The notes under the pieces were generated by a model. It did not search any database. It worked only from the letters and a program-made list of their open reading frames with translations, and was not told the DNA's origin. DNA of 64,000 bases from Chryseobacterium sp. E1 (GTDB lineage Bacteria; Bacteroidota; Bacteroidia; Flavobacteriales; Weeksellaceae): assembly GCA_019203745.1 (NCBI GenBank), contig CP078104.1, positions 1,687,001 through 1,751,000 on the forward strand, given 5' to 3'. The translations under genes were made by a program, and so were the position numbers. The first letter of the stretch is position 1. Each line of letters starts with the position of its first letter. Below, piece after piece: positions 28,586 through 37,923 of the stretch.

Positions 28586-30945
28586 TTATAATCTTTCTTG
28601 CTCGGCAGCCTTCCTGATTGTTTTAACATTTTTCACAGACTGATTTCCGAAATTGAATTTCAATGAAAATGTGACCCCTGAGCATCTGTATAATCAAGGA
28701 AATAATTGTCCTGATTAGCGTACTTTGTACTGACCTTCTGGCCTGTTGTTCTGAAAATATCAGTGAATATAAGGGATGCTTCAAGCTTTTTACTAAAGAA
28801 CTTCCTGTTCATCACAAAATATGCAGACCAGTTACTGGAAATCCTGAAAGGCCCCTGAATTCCCGGGGAATAATAACGGTGTCCCATTTCCATTTTCCAG
28901 TCACTTGCTTTATCCAAAGTGAAACTTGTGGAAATATTGGAACTCAGATTCCATACTTTATTCTGATGCAGGATCCGTCAACACCATTGAAATAGTTCTC
29001 ATTATGCTCAAGGTTTTCAGATACAATAATATTCCACCAGGGTTTTACCTCGAAATTTTTGTATAAGCTTAAGCCAAATGCCTGTGCCTTCTCAATATTG
29101 GTGAAATGATACACCACATTATTGGTGGCAGGTACCTGATAAGAAATTTCCATAGACGGGAACAATTCTTTACGGTAGTACAGATCCACATTCCAGTTCT
29201 TCCAGGAATAGGTAAGATTGAGATTATGGGTAATGGTTGCCTTTAGCTGCGGATCTCCCTGAAAGTATAAAAACAGGTTGTAGTAAGACTTTGCAGGATT
29301 CAGCCATGAGTAGGAAGGCCTGCTGATTCTTTTACCATAGGAAAACCCGAATTCTTGTTTGCTTTCTGTAGTATATTGTGCATAAAAAGTAGGGAAAAGC
29401 TTCCAGTAATCACTTTTATTAAGTTCATAAGGTTCAGATACAACTCCTTCAAGATTGGTCATTTCAGCACGAAGCCCTCCTTTGAAGTTCCATTTTCCTA
29501 TGTTGTAGGAAAGTGAAGAATACAAAGCAAAATTATGTTCTTTATAGTCAAAGATACTGCTCTTTTCAGGCCTGTATTCCAGTACTCCGTTTTCATTGTC
29601 TGAGAAATTCAATATGCTGCCGGTCTTTACAAAACTGTATTTCGTACCTGATTCGAGCTCCCACTGATCACTTTTCCATTGATAATCCAGCTGGGTAGAA
29701 TACAGTTGTACATCAGCTTTATTCAGAGTCATGAAATTATCTTCTCCCGGCGACTGGCCTGCAAAATTCAGATGGGTTGTCACATTCTGATATTTTCTGG
29801 CATTATTTCCTGTAAAGTAACTGATCCATGACAAACTGCTTTTCTTATTCAGTTTTCGGTCGATCTGAAAGCTTAAGGAATTATTGATTGCCCGGGAGTG
29901 ATGATCGTTGATCGTAGCGTAATCAGACTCTACAATATCCTGTGCATTGTAAATATGGGTGGGAACGTTGTAAGTTCCAAAAGATTTCGGAGAAAAATAC
30001 CTGAATAGTTGAGGCTTAAGTTGGTGAGACTGTCCAGCTCATACTCCACGTTGAAGTTCAGGGTATTCTGGTTATAGTTTTTATCCTTCCTCTTCATCGT
30101 ACTGACCCATCTGGTCTGGCTCTCAGAGTAATTGACATAGTCTGTCCCTTCTCTGTAGTACGTTCCTAAGCCTCTGTAATAGCTTGCCATGACGGAAAGC
30201 TTATCTTTTTAAAATATTGGGAAAGGCCAAAAACACCTTTTGCATATTGTGTCTGTATATATTTGGAGGAGACAATCCCCGGTAGCCTTCTATCTTATTT
30301 TTTTCATTACAATATTCAGCACGGCACTTCCTGAAGCTTCATAATTTGCGGGCGGATTTGTGATCACCTCTACAGATCTGATCTCATCTCCTGTGTGTTT
30401 TCCAATAGGTTCTTGAGTTCGTCCCCTGTCAGCATTACTTTTTATCATTGATGGTCACCAGGATCCCTGTACTTCCTTTCACTGTAAGTACATTATTACT
30501 GACACTCACATTGGGAGTATTCTTTAAAATCTCCCAGGCATTCAGTGAAGAAATATTGCTGTTTTCCACATTGAATTCCAGACGGTCCACCTTTCTTTTC
30601 ACCAGTGGTTTTCTTTTCGTCATGACAACTCCTTCTATTTCCTGAGTTTCTTTTTAAGAATAATCCTCAGATCTTCAGGGTTTTCAAGGTTCAGCAACTG
30701 CTCATATAAAGAATACCCTTTCACCGTAGCTACCAGTTTTATATTCTGTTCTGCAATACCTTCTAAGGTAAAACTCCCTCTGCTGTCTGTCTTCAACTCT
30801 CTGATGAGTTCATTATCAGAATTAAAAAGCTCAATCTTTACCGCCGTAAGTTTTTCATTTTCCAGATTTTCAACTGTTCCGTCTACCTTTTGTTTCTGGG
30901 CAAAAACCAGCACCGGAAAACACAGAAAAAAATAATTTTGTTCAT
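28586..30945 (-). CDS. outer-membrane beta-barrel protein, TonB-dependent receptor type (many frame breaks)
   Basis: Rejoined length about 786. Signal peptide ending VLVFAQ; carboxypeptidase-regulatory-like domain (KVDGTVENLENEKLTAVKI); plug-like region with ILKNTPNVSVSNNVLTVKG and LVTINDK; then a large barrel with alternating aromatic strands (WNFKGGLRAEMTNLEG, FGFSYGKRISRPSYSWLNP). This fits the PF14905 (OMP_b-brl_3) receptors. Frames break near 30928, 30655, 30440, 30300, 30205, 29990, 29880, 28970 and 28665. It is divergent from the kinase/regulator pair at 31.2 kb and shares its control region. The ligand is unknown. Confidence 0.8.
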
Positions 30946-30968
30946 AACTACATTGTCTTTTATGGATG

Positions 30969-31000
30969 CAAAACATATTGCGGTTGCTTTACAGGACAAA
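30969..31000 (-). promoter_or_regulatory. predicted promoter of the TonB-type receptor
   Basis: On the minus strand TTTG (30997-31000), 19 bp, TATGTTTTG (30969-30977), close to the Bacteroidota consensus. The ATG is 24 bp downstream. Confidence 0.45.
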
Positions 31001-31025
31001 ATTCTAAATTGGGCAGGAGAATTTC

Positions 31026-31054
31026 GGTTAATAGAAGGTTAATGATGGGTTAAT
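31026..31054. promoter_or_regulatory. three GGTTAAT direct repeats, 11-bp period
   Basis: GGTTAAT occurs at 31026-31032, 31037-31043 and 31048-31054, exactly 11 bp apart, upstream of the receptor's -33 box. Tandem repeats at about one helical turn are how OmpR/PhoB-family regulators bind. Confidence 0.6.
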
Positions 31055-31159
31055 GTCCTTTCTGCCCGAAAATTTACCAGCTAAATTCCCTGTTTCTTTG
31101 CTTATTATCTTTTAAGCCTTATCTGCAATTTCTTTTAGTAGAATAACTATTTATTGTAT

Positions 31160-31177
31160 GGTTAATGAAAGGTTAAT
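31160..31177. promoter_or_regulatory. two GGTTAAT direct repeats, 11-bp period
   Basis: GGTTAAT at 31160-31166 and 31171-31177, upstream of the kinase promoter, same spacing as the triple box at 31026-31054. Confidence 0.6.
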
Positions 31178-31189
31178 CCCTCCATATTA

Positions 31190-31220
31190 TTTCAGGAAAA
31201 TGGCTAAAGCTTTATCTTTG
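31190..31220 (+). promoter_or_regulatory. predicted promoter of the first OmpR-type two-component pair
   Basis: TTTC (31190-31193, one off TTTG), 19 bp, TATCTTTG (31213-31220, exact TAnnTTTG). The start codon follows at 31226, so the leader would be very short. Confidence 0.4.
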
Positions 31221-31225
31221 TTTTG

Positions 31226-32541
31226 ATGATAACCAAGAGCAAAAATCTGATCTTCCTCTTTGCCACCTTATTCCTTCTTCTGCTGGGAATACAGGTGTAT
31301 TTTATGTACAAAACCTATCAGGTAAAGGAAAGAGATATTTACAGATCCGTAAGTGACGGGCTTAGCAACTATGCAGACAAGCTTGAAAACATTCATGATG
31401 CTGAGGAGATGAAAAGTGATACGCTTCAGAGGAATATCAGCAAATACTATAATAAAGAAATCAGCCAAAAGGAATTCATCCGTCATTTTGTAGAAGACAG
31501 AAAAGCGTCAAGAGAAAGGTTAAACAATTATATTGAGGACCGCCTGAAAAAAGACGGCTATAAAATATCTGCGAGAATTCGGTACACTTCTATCATCCAT
31601 CTTCCTGACAGCATCAGACTGATCAATCAGCCCATCATTATTTTCGAAACAAAAGCTAAAGTCAAAAAACCTAAAATCACCACTACAGGAACCTGGAGAA
31701 CCTCTTCTACCAAGGAACATACAGGTAAAGACATTAATCAGGAGAGAGAAACATTCTTTGTCAGCAGCCAGACCGATTTTGAAATTCAGAATATAAAATC
31801 GCTGGTTTTCAAAGAGCTTACCCTATTGATTTTCTGCTGCATTATCCTGCTTGCCAGTGTATTGCTTCTCTATATTTTTACGATCAGAAACCTGATCAGA
31901 CAGCAAAAGCAGGTAGAAGTTCTCCACACCGTTGTGGATAACATTTCCCATGAGTTTAAAACCCCTATCGCAACTTTAAAGATAGCATCCAAAACTTTAA
32001 AAAAGGCTGGAACCCTGATACTCTTCCCCTTATTGACCGGCAGATTTCCAGGCTTGAAGGTCTGATGTACCAGCTCCATAAGGATGAAATACCTGAAGAA
32101 ATCATAGCCATAAAACCTGAAGACTGGGATTTTTTCATTCAGGATCTTGCATTCACTTATCCTCATACAGAATTTAAATTTGAAAATAAAGTCAATGAAA
32201 AGCTTCCTTTTGACAAAAACCTCATGGAAACTGTCATTAAAAATCTCTGTGAAAACAGCATCAAGTATGGGGCTTCCATTGTCAGGATAAACACAGGTTG
32301 CTCAGCTCAAAATCTGGACATTGAAATCTCAGACAATGGCCAGGGCATGGAAAACAGGGAACTTACCAACATTTTTGAAAAGTTCTACAGAATACAGTCC
32401 AATAATGTACACAACAGCAAAGGACTTGGACTCGGGCTTTATTTTGTAAAAAAGTAATCACCTCCTATCATGGTAAAATAGATGTTTCCAGCCAGCCGGG
32501 TATAGGAAGCACATTTAAAATATCACTTCCTTATGAAAACT
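31226..32541 (+). CDS. sensor histidine kinase, first OmpR-type pair (two frame breaks)
   Basis: About 438 residues. N-terminal membrane helix (LIFLFATLFLLLLGIQVYF), periplasmic domain of about 170 residues, second helix (LTLLIFCCIILLASVLLLYI), HisKA with NISHEFKTPIATL, HATPase_c with NLCENSIKYG, DNGQGM and GLGLGLYFVKK. Breaks near 32006 and 32452, each one A in a run; the repaired end is STFKISLPYEN. ATG at 31226 is used; a TTG three bases earlier is less likely. The last bases overlap the regulator start. No known sensor domain is recognised. Confidence 0.88.
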
Positions 32542-33219
32542 AAAATCCTTCTGGCAGAAGACGATCCGGATTTCGGAATGATCCTGAAACAATATCTGGA
32601 ACTGGAAGATTTTGAAGTCACCTGGTTTCAGAATCCTGAAGACATTGTCCCGATTGTAACTTCTGATTTTCCTTTCCATATTGGTATTTTAGACGTAATG
32701 ATGCCCAATATGGACGGTTTTTCTCTGGCTAAAATCATTGTAAAGGAAAGAAGTAGTTTTCCGCTGCTGTTCTTAACTGCAAAAAATCAGAAAATAGACC
32801 GGCTGACCGGACTGAAAATAGGAGCAGATGATTATATTCCTAAACCGTGTGATCCGGAAGAACTGGTTTTAAGAATTAAAAATATACTGAAAAGAACCTT
32901 ACCGGCTGTTACAGAAACTCATATCAGAATCGGGCAATATCAATTGGATACCCAGAAACTCCAGCTTTCGCATCCTGATGGGAATGTACGGCTGACAGTT
33001 CGTGAACAGGAACTGCTTCTGTATCTTCTGAAGCATAATCATTCTATGATCACAAGAGATAATATCCTGGATCATCTCTGGGAAACCAACGATTACTTCA
33101 CCGGAAGAAGTCTTGATGTATTTATCAGCAGAATCCGGAAATATTTCAGCCATGATCCGGAAGTAAAAATCCAATCCCTGAGAGGAATTGGATTTGAGGT
33201 TGATTTTCCAACCGGATGA
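32533..33219 (+). CDS. OmpR-family response regulator, first pair
   Basis: 228 residues, intact. Receiver with LLAEDD, phospho-Asp in GILDVMMPNMDGFSL (about 55) and Lys in ADDYIPKPCDPEE; winged-helix DNA-binding domain ending FTGRSLDVFISRIRKYF and IQSLRGIGFEVDF. It overlaps the kinase by 9 bp. The GGTTAAT boxes upstream of its own operon and of the divergent receptor are its likely sites. Confidence 0.93.
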   Translation: MKTKILLAEDDPDFGMILKQYLELEDFEVTWFQNPEDIVPIVTSDFPFHIGILDVMMPNMDGFSLAKIIVKERSSFPLLFLTAKNQKIDRLTGLKIGADDYIPKPCDPEELVLRIKNILKRTLPAVTETHIRIGQYQLDTQKLQLSHPDGNVRLTVREQELLLYLLKHNHSMITRDNILDHLWETNDYFTGRSLDVFISRIRKYFSHDPEVKIQSLRGIGFEVDFPTG

Positions 33220-33222
33220 TTT

Positions 33223-34049
33223 TTATAGGGAAAGATTCACAATGACCGGGAAATGGTCTGACGGGTAAAGAAGATTTTCTCTTCTGTCGTTGATATGCCT
33301 GTGAGATCTTATGGTAAATCCTTTTGTGAAAATATAATCAATTCTGTCTTTTGGAACTTCATTCACATTGAAAGCCGTGAAAGTTCCTACCGGACCGTAA
33401 TGTTTGGTTTCTGAGTGATAGAAAGTATCTTTCATATTCGTGGAAAGTATTTTAATCGGTTCGGAATCATCGGTCAGATTAAAGTCTCCGCTTAAGGTTA
33501 CAGGTAAGTTTTTCGGATTAAGTTCTTTGATTTTTTTAAGGATAAGCTCTGAAGATTTTACCCTTGCCACATTTCCCACGTGATCGAAATGAAGATTCAT
33601 TGCAAGGAATTCTTTTTCGATTTTTTATCTTTAAAAACTGCATAAGTACAGATTCTGTTCAATGCTGCATCCCATCCTTTTGAAGGTTTCTCAGGAGTTT
33701 CAGACAACCAGAATGTTCCGGATTTTAGTACATCAAGCCTGCCTGTGTCATAAAAAATAGCGGAAAATTCACCTTGCTCTTTGCCGTCATCTCTTCCTAC
33801 ACCGATATAATTATAATTTTTCAGACCGCTCTTAAGGTCTTTCATCTGCTCCGGCAATGCTTCCTGCACTCCGAAATAATCAGGATGATAATAGGTCAGC
33901 AGGTCAGCAACGTCCTGCTTTCTTTGTGGCCAGGCATTTTCTTTATCCGATTCAACATTCAGTCTGATGTTGAAGCTCATTACGGTAAGGTCCTGCGAAA
34001 ATCCCAATACTGAAAGCATCAGGAGCATCATTGAAAATCTGAAATTCAT
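33223..34049 (-). CDS. endonuclease/exonuclease/phosphatase family protein, secreted (one frame break)
   Basis: About 275 residues. Signal peptide MNFRFSMMLLMLSVLGFSQ. EEP-fold motifs are MSFNIRLN, FGVQEAL (metal-binding Glu), GDFNLT (Asn/Asp pair) and YPSDHFPVIVNL (catalytic Asp-His at the C-terminus). One A is missing near 33618. The substrate could be DNA, RNA, a sugar phosphate or a phospholipid; the family does not say. It ends 3 bp from the end of the converging regulator gene. Confidence 0.85.
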
Positions 34050-34116
34050 ACGCTTATTTTATCAATAAGAGACAAAAATAAAACTTATCTGCGACAGAGG
34101 AGCCTTACTGATATGA

Positions 34117-35575
34117 TTATATTGTTAAATTATTCTGATCTTCTTCTAATGATAGGAAGTAATCCTGAAATCCGTCAGCTGAAATTGGCTTTTCACACTC
34201 GAGTTTCATCACTCCGATGGCTGTATAATGAGCAGCAAGCCTGATATGTCTGCTTTTGAGAAGGGTTTTCAGCTTTTCCAGATTGATATCTTTTTTAAAA
34301 CTGCCAGGTAAGTCATCATATTCATATTTGTATTAGTCCGTTTCCTATGTCTCTATATTTAATTCCTTCAATGGGTATGGCTTTATTTTCAATAAGTTCC
34401 CAGATCTCTTTTGCTGATTTACCGGGAAACTGTTCCATATATAATGCAGCAAGTCCGGAAACATGCGGTGTGGCCATGCTGGTTCCGCTCATAGCATAGT
34501 AAAAATAATTTTTATTCTTTGCATTTTTGGGTAAGCACTCACGATGTCTACGCCTGGTGCACAGACATTGATATTTCCTCCTGTGGAAGGATTAAGTCCT
34601 GCATTTGAAAATTTAGCAACCTTCATCTGCATATCAATCGCTGCAACGGCCATAATCGATTTTGAATTCGCCGGCATTGAAACCGGCTGTGGAATCTGGG
34701 GTCTACTGCTGTCATTACCTGCCGCCGCTATAATAAGACAATTATTTTCAAGGGCTCTTTCTCCTATGGTTTCAAAAAGGATGGATGGCTGATCATTAAG
34801 TTTCACCGGGGATGCAAGTGAAAGGGATAATATCCTGAACTTTTTGTAATGGCCCAGTCTATGGCATCAATCACACTGCCGGTGGTACCTCTTCCGCTAT
34901 CAGAGAGCACTTTGGCAATCTTCAGGTTAGAGCTGCCTGCAATTCCATATCGTATTTTAGCATCATTTCTGGTATTTCCTGTGGCAACGCCTGCACAATG
35001 TGTTCCGTGGCCATTGGGATCTCTGTTCCAGTCTTCTCCATCTATGAAAGATTTACCTTCAATTTCTCTGGATGAAAAATCCGGATGGGAAGTTTCAAGC
35101 CCTGTATCCAGAATGCAGATATCAACACCTTTTCCTGTATACAAAGCATTTTCAAGGCCAATTGCTTTTAATCCCCATTCCATTTCAACCTGTGTTTTCT
35201 GAGGCAGAGGTTTGCCGGCCATGTATTTTTCAAGCTCTGAAATTTTTTCCACAAGTCCGGCTGACTGTTTTTAAGTTCGCTGATGAGCTGCAGTTCATCT
35301 GCAGGAAAAAACTCCCGCTCCTTTTCATAATAAATGATAGGATTTGATTCGTTATCCACCGCACTTTTCAATTGCTCTTCATCTATATTTTCTACCACCA
35401 AAACGCCAAGATTTTTATAAAGAACACCATTATTCTTATTAATAATTTCATAAGAACGGTTTTCACTGGAGAGAAATTCGGAGGAAGTAATACTCACTTC
35501 AAGCTCTTTCTCTACTTTTTTGATTGCGGTTTTCTGCTGATCTTCCAGCAGAACAATATATCTTCCGGTTTCCAT
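34117..35575 (-). CDS. S8 subtilisin-like serine protease without signal peptide (frame breaks)
   Basis: Rejoined length about 486. Residues 1-95 (METGRYIVLLEDQQKTAIKK...) look like an I9-type inhibitory prodomain but no signal peptide precedes it. Catalytic triad: Asp in ILDTGLETSHPDF, His in NGHGTHCAGVATG, Ser in GTSMATPHVSGLAALY; the oxyanion Asn is in AAAGNDSS. About 65 residues follow the protease domain (through LAAHYTAIGVMKLECEK). Breaks near 35260, 34830, 34510 and 34330. Last gene of a four-gene run with the DUF2589 protein. Predicted cytoplasmic, so it is unlikely to be a digestive enzyme. Confidence 0.85.
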
Positions 35576-35645
35576 AACGATCTTTTTTAAATTAATTTCA
35601 GAAATACCTTTTCCAGAATAAGGAAAATATCTTCCGGTATGACGG

Positions 35646-36164
35646 TCAGCCTGAGTTTTTATTCACTCCCGAGATGGCTGTATTCTGCTCTATCAGAGAA
35701 GTCCAGAAACTCTCAATCTTTACAACAGAATTTAGTTCCTTCAGTTTTTCATCATCTAAAATACCGTTCTGGTATAGGGAAACAATGATCCCTGAAACAA
35801 GCTCTTCAGCATCGTCCAGCTTTTTATTTTCCTTTGCATATATTTCCATGAGAATATCATAAATACTTTCTATCCCATTGAATGAAAATCCCCAGAGAAG
35901 CTCACGTCTTCCGGTGGTTATTTTCTCCATTTTTATAGGATTGAAGCCTCTTTTAACCGTTGTAACCATATTCATGATCTTCAGCACTTCAGATTCATGG
36001 CTGGTATTCCCTTTTGTTTTAAAATATTCCAGGGTTTCATTTAAAAAAGCATCAAAACGGGAATCAAAATCAAAGGATTTTGACAGGTATAAAGCCTGAA
36101 CGTCATTGAAGTCTTCTAGAAGTTCCTTCAGTTTCTGCACTGTATGGTGGATAAGTTCCTGCAT
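35646..36164 (-). CDS. hypothetical helical protein in the DUF2589/S8 cassette
   Basis: 172 residues, intact, not recognised. It is predicted almost all helical and charged, with a central GRRELLWGFSFNGIESIYDIL. No signal or membrane segment. Its ATG overlaps the stop of the upstream gene by one base (TAATG), so the two are translationally coupled. It sits between the DUF2589-like pair and the protease, and could be an adaptor or regulator. Confidence 0.6.
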   Translation of the reverse strand: MQELIHHTVQKLKELLEDFNDVQALYLSKSFDFDSRFDAFLNETLEYFKTKGNTSHESEVLKIMNMVTTVKRGFNPIKMEKITTGRRELLWGFSFNGIESIYDILMEIYAKENKKLDDAEELVSGIIVSLYQNGILDDEKLKELNSVVKIESFWTSLIEQNTAISGVNKNSG

Positions 36165-36860
36165 TACTCAAAAGTTATCTGTTCTATTTCATTACCGTCT
36201 TTATCTTTGTATGACACAATCCTTATTCCTTCTTCCTCCATTTCTACATGAAGGTTGATGAATAATTTATCTCTGTCTTCTGCCGCACTTGTGTTGGGAT
36301 CGATGTAAATATTGTTCAGCTTTGCATTGACCAACGTATATTTATTCAGTAAGACTTTTGAAAAAATCTCTTTCAGTTCTTCTATTTCATCTTCACCTGT
36401 TCCTTCCTGAGGCCGGAAAATCCCGGAATTAAGAATTTTGATTTTATTTCTGAGATCAAGCTTTAGCACTTCATTGGCAGGAACTTTCCCAAACTTCTGA
36501 TCATTTTTTCCAGTTTGCTAAACAGCGATTTGAATTCTTCAGTCTGGATCTGTCTTTTAGTGATTTCAGGAATATTCAGTTTTTTTCTTTGTTTGCGAGA
36601 CGAATTCTCTCATTCATTTCTGTAACGAACTGATCCTGATTCAGTTTAAAATTATATTTAGGATCTGAGTCTATATCTGTAATTTTAATGGGAATATCCA
36701 TTTTTACACAGGGCAGCGCATACCGTGGAACTTTAAAATACTTAAGGTATTCATGACGGGCATATTCTTTGGCAATAAGAACGGCATTTTCGTCAGCCTT
36801 TTTACGAGCCTGAATTATCTCGTTATTGAGATAATCCAGGTAATCTGATAATTTGATCAT
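36164..36860 (-). CDS. DUF2589-associated protein with beta-rich core (two frame breaks)
   Basis: Starts MIKLSDYLDYLNNEIIQAR at 36860. A helical N-terminus (about 1-45) is followed by FKVPRYALPCVKMDIPIKI, which mimics the VPSFRIETCEVDFNVKL strand pair of the neighbouring DUF2589 protein, then a charged C-terminal half. Breaks near 36585 and 36507 (A runs); repaired length about 233. Starts 13 bp after the DUF2589 gene and its stop overlaps the next ATG. I infer a partner of the DUF2589 protein; its function is unknown. Confidence 0.6.
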
Positions 36861-36873
36861 ACTTCGTAAATTT

Positions 36874-37761
36874 TTATTGCGACAGGAGTCCAAGAACCTT
36901 TTCAAGACCTGCGGGCATTTCATCGTTGGTAGCCCTTACTTTTACGCCAAGGGAATATTCTTTTTCAACCTTGATTCCTGTGCTGGATGATCTTTTGTAA
37001 GATACATCCACTTTGAATTTTACAGGTCCAAAACCACCGGACGCTCCCGCATTAATCCCGAACTCATCACTTACATCTTTAGTATATGTTGAATTCAACT
37101 TAACGTTAAAGTCTACCTCACAAGTTTCAATTCTGAAGCTTGGAACATTGAGTAAGGCTACAAAAGGAACGATAATTTCTACCGGATCAGCTTTTGTTTT
37201 AGGGTTATCATTACTTACAGGTTTATCAGGGTCGAAATCAGGATTGGGAATCGTCTTGGTGTATTTAAACTCTGCCATTCTTAATTTTTTCGGACTATTG
37301 GCGTTGGCAGGGTCCGTAAGCTCAAAACCAACTTCATTGATGAAATTCACCGTGGCAATAGAAGCATTAGACTGCGCTTTTACACAAGCATCCAAAGGCC
37401 CGCCAATAATGGTTGCGAAATCTATACTTCCCAGTTCTGCTGCAAAATCTGCGCTGGCAGCATCTGAAGTTTTGAAGATCTCTTCATCCGCAGCCATCTT
37501 ACCTGCTATCAGTTTCATGATTTCTGAAGAGGCACCGGAAAAAGATTTTTCCCACTTTTCATCATAATTCTTTTTAAAATCATCTACGATATTCAAAAGC
37601 TCCTTATTGGTAAGCGTTCCAAGTTCCGACACCTCAATTCCGGATACCTTTTCGTAAACTGCAGGGGTAAGAACTTTTTCTACTCCTGATAAAAGATCGA
37701 TTAACTCATTTTTTGTTTTTTTGGCGTGACTTGTTTCAAGCACTGATTTTAATGTTTCCAT
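36874..37761 (-). CDS. DUF2589 domain-containing protein
   Basis: 295 residues, intact. The true start is METLKSVLETSHAKKTKNEL at 37761. Helical N-terminus (about 1-100), then SIDFATIIGGPLDACVKAQSNA and SIATVNFINEVGFEL, and FVALLNVPSFRIETCEVDFNV; this matches my memory of the DUF2589 family pattern. The C-terminal part alternates short strands (GGFGPVKFKVDVSYKRSS). No signal peptide or membrane segment. First gene of a four-gene minus-strand run ending in an S8 protease. The function of the family is not known to me. Confidence 0.7.
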   Translation of the reverse strand: METLKSVLETSHAKKTKNELIDLLSGVEKVLTPAVYEKVSGIEVSELGTLTNKELLNIVDDFKKNYDEKWEKSFSGASSEIMKLIAGKMAADEEIFKTSDAASADFAAELGSIDFATIIGGPLDACVKAQSNASIATVNFINEVGFELTDPANANSPKKLRMAEFKYTKTIPNPDFDPDKPVSNDNPKTKADPVEIIVPFVALLNVPSFRIETCEVDFNVKLNSTYTKDVSDEFGINAGASGGFGPVKFKVDVSYKRSSSTGIKVEKEYSLGVKVRATNDEMPAGLEKVLGLLSQ

Positions 37762-37867
37762 GTTTTTTGTTTTTAAATTAATATTGTTCAGCAAAATTAT
37801 TTCATTGTCCTTCAAAAGTTTACAGGAGAACCCCTTCACTTTACCCGGAAAAACACCTAAAAAACAA

Positions 37868-37895
37868 AAGCCCGAACTATAGAAGTTCAGGCTTA
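37868..37895 (-). terminator. terminator of the second M1 peptidase gene
   Basis: AAGCCTGAAC..GTTCGGGCTT on the minus strand, a 10-bp stem with one mismatch, is followed by T's (TTTTGTTTTTT). Confidence 0.7.
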
Positions 37896-37923
37896 TATTC
37901 TGTTGATACTGACAGGCAAAGTA

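Noticed and set aside
31223..31228. TTG at 31223 as the start of the first OmpR-type kinase
   Set aside because: An ATG lies three bases downstream at 31226 in the same frame.
37013..37567. Plus-strand open frame of 184 codons
   Set aside because: Antisense shadow of the intact DUF2589 gene; Ser/Leu-rich composition typical of a reverse-strand reading.
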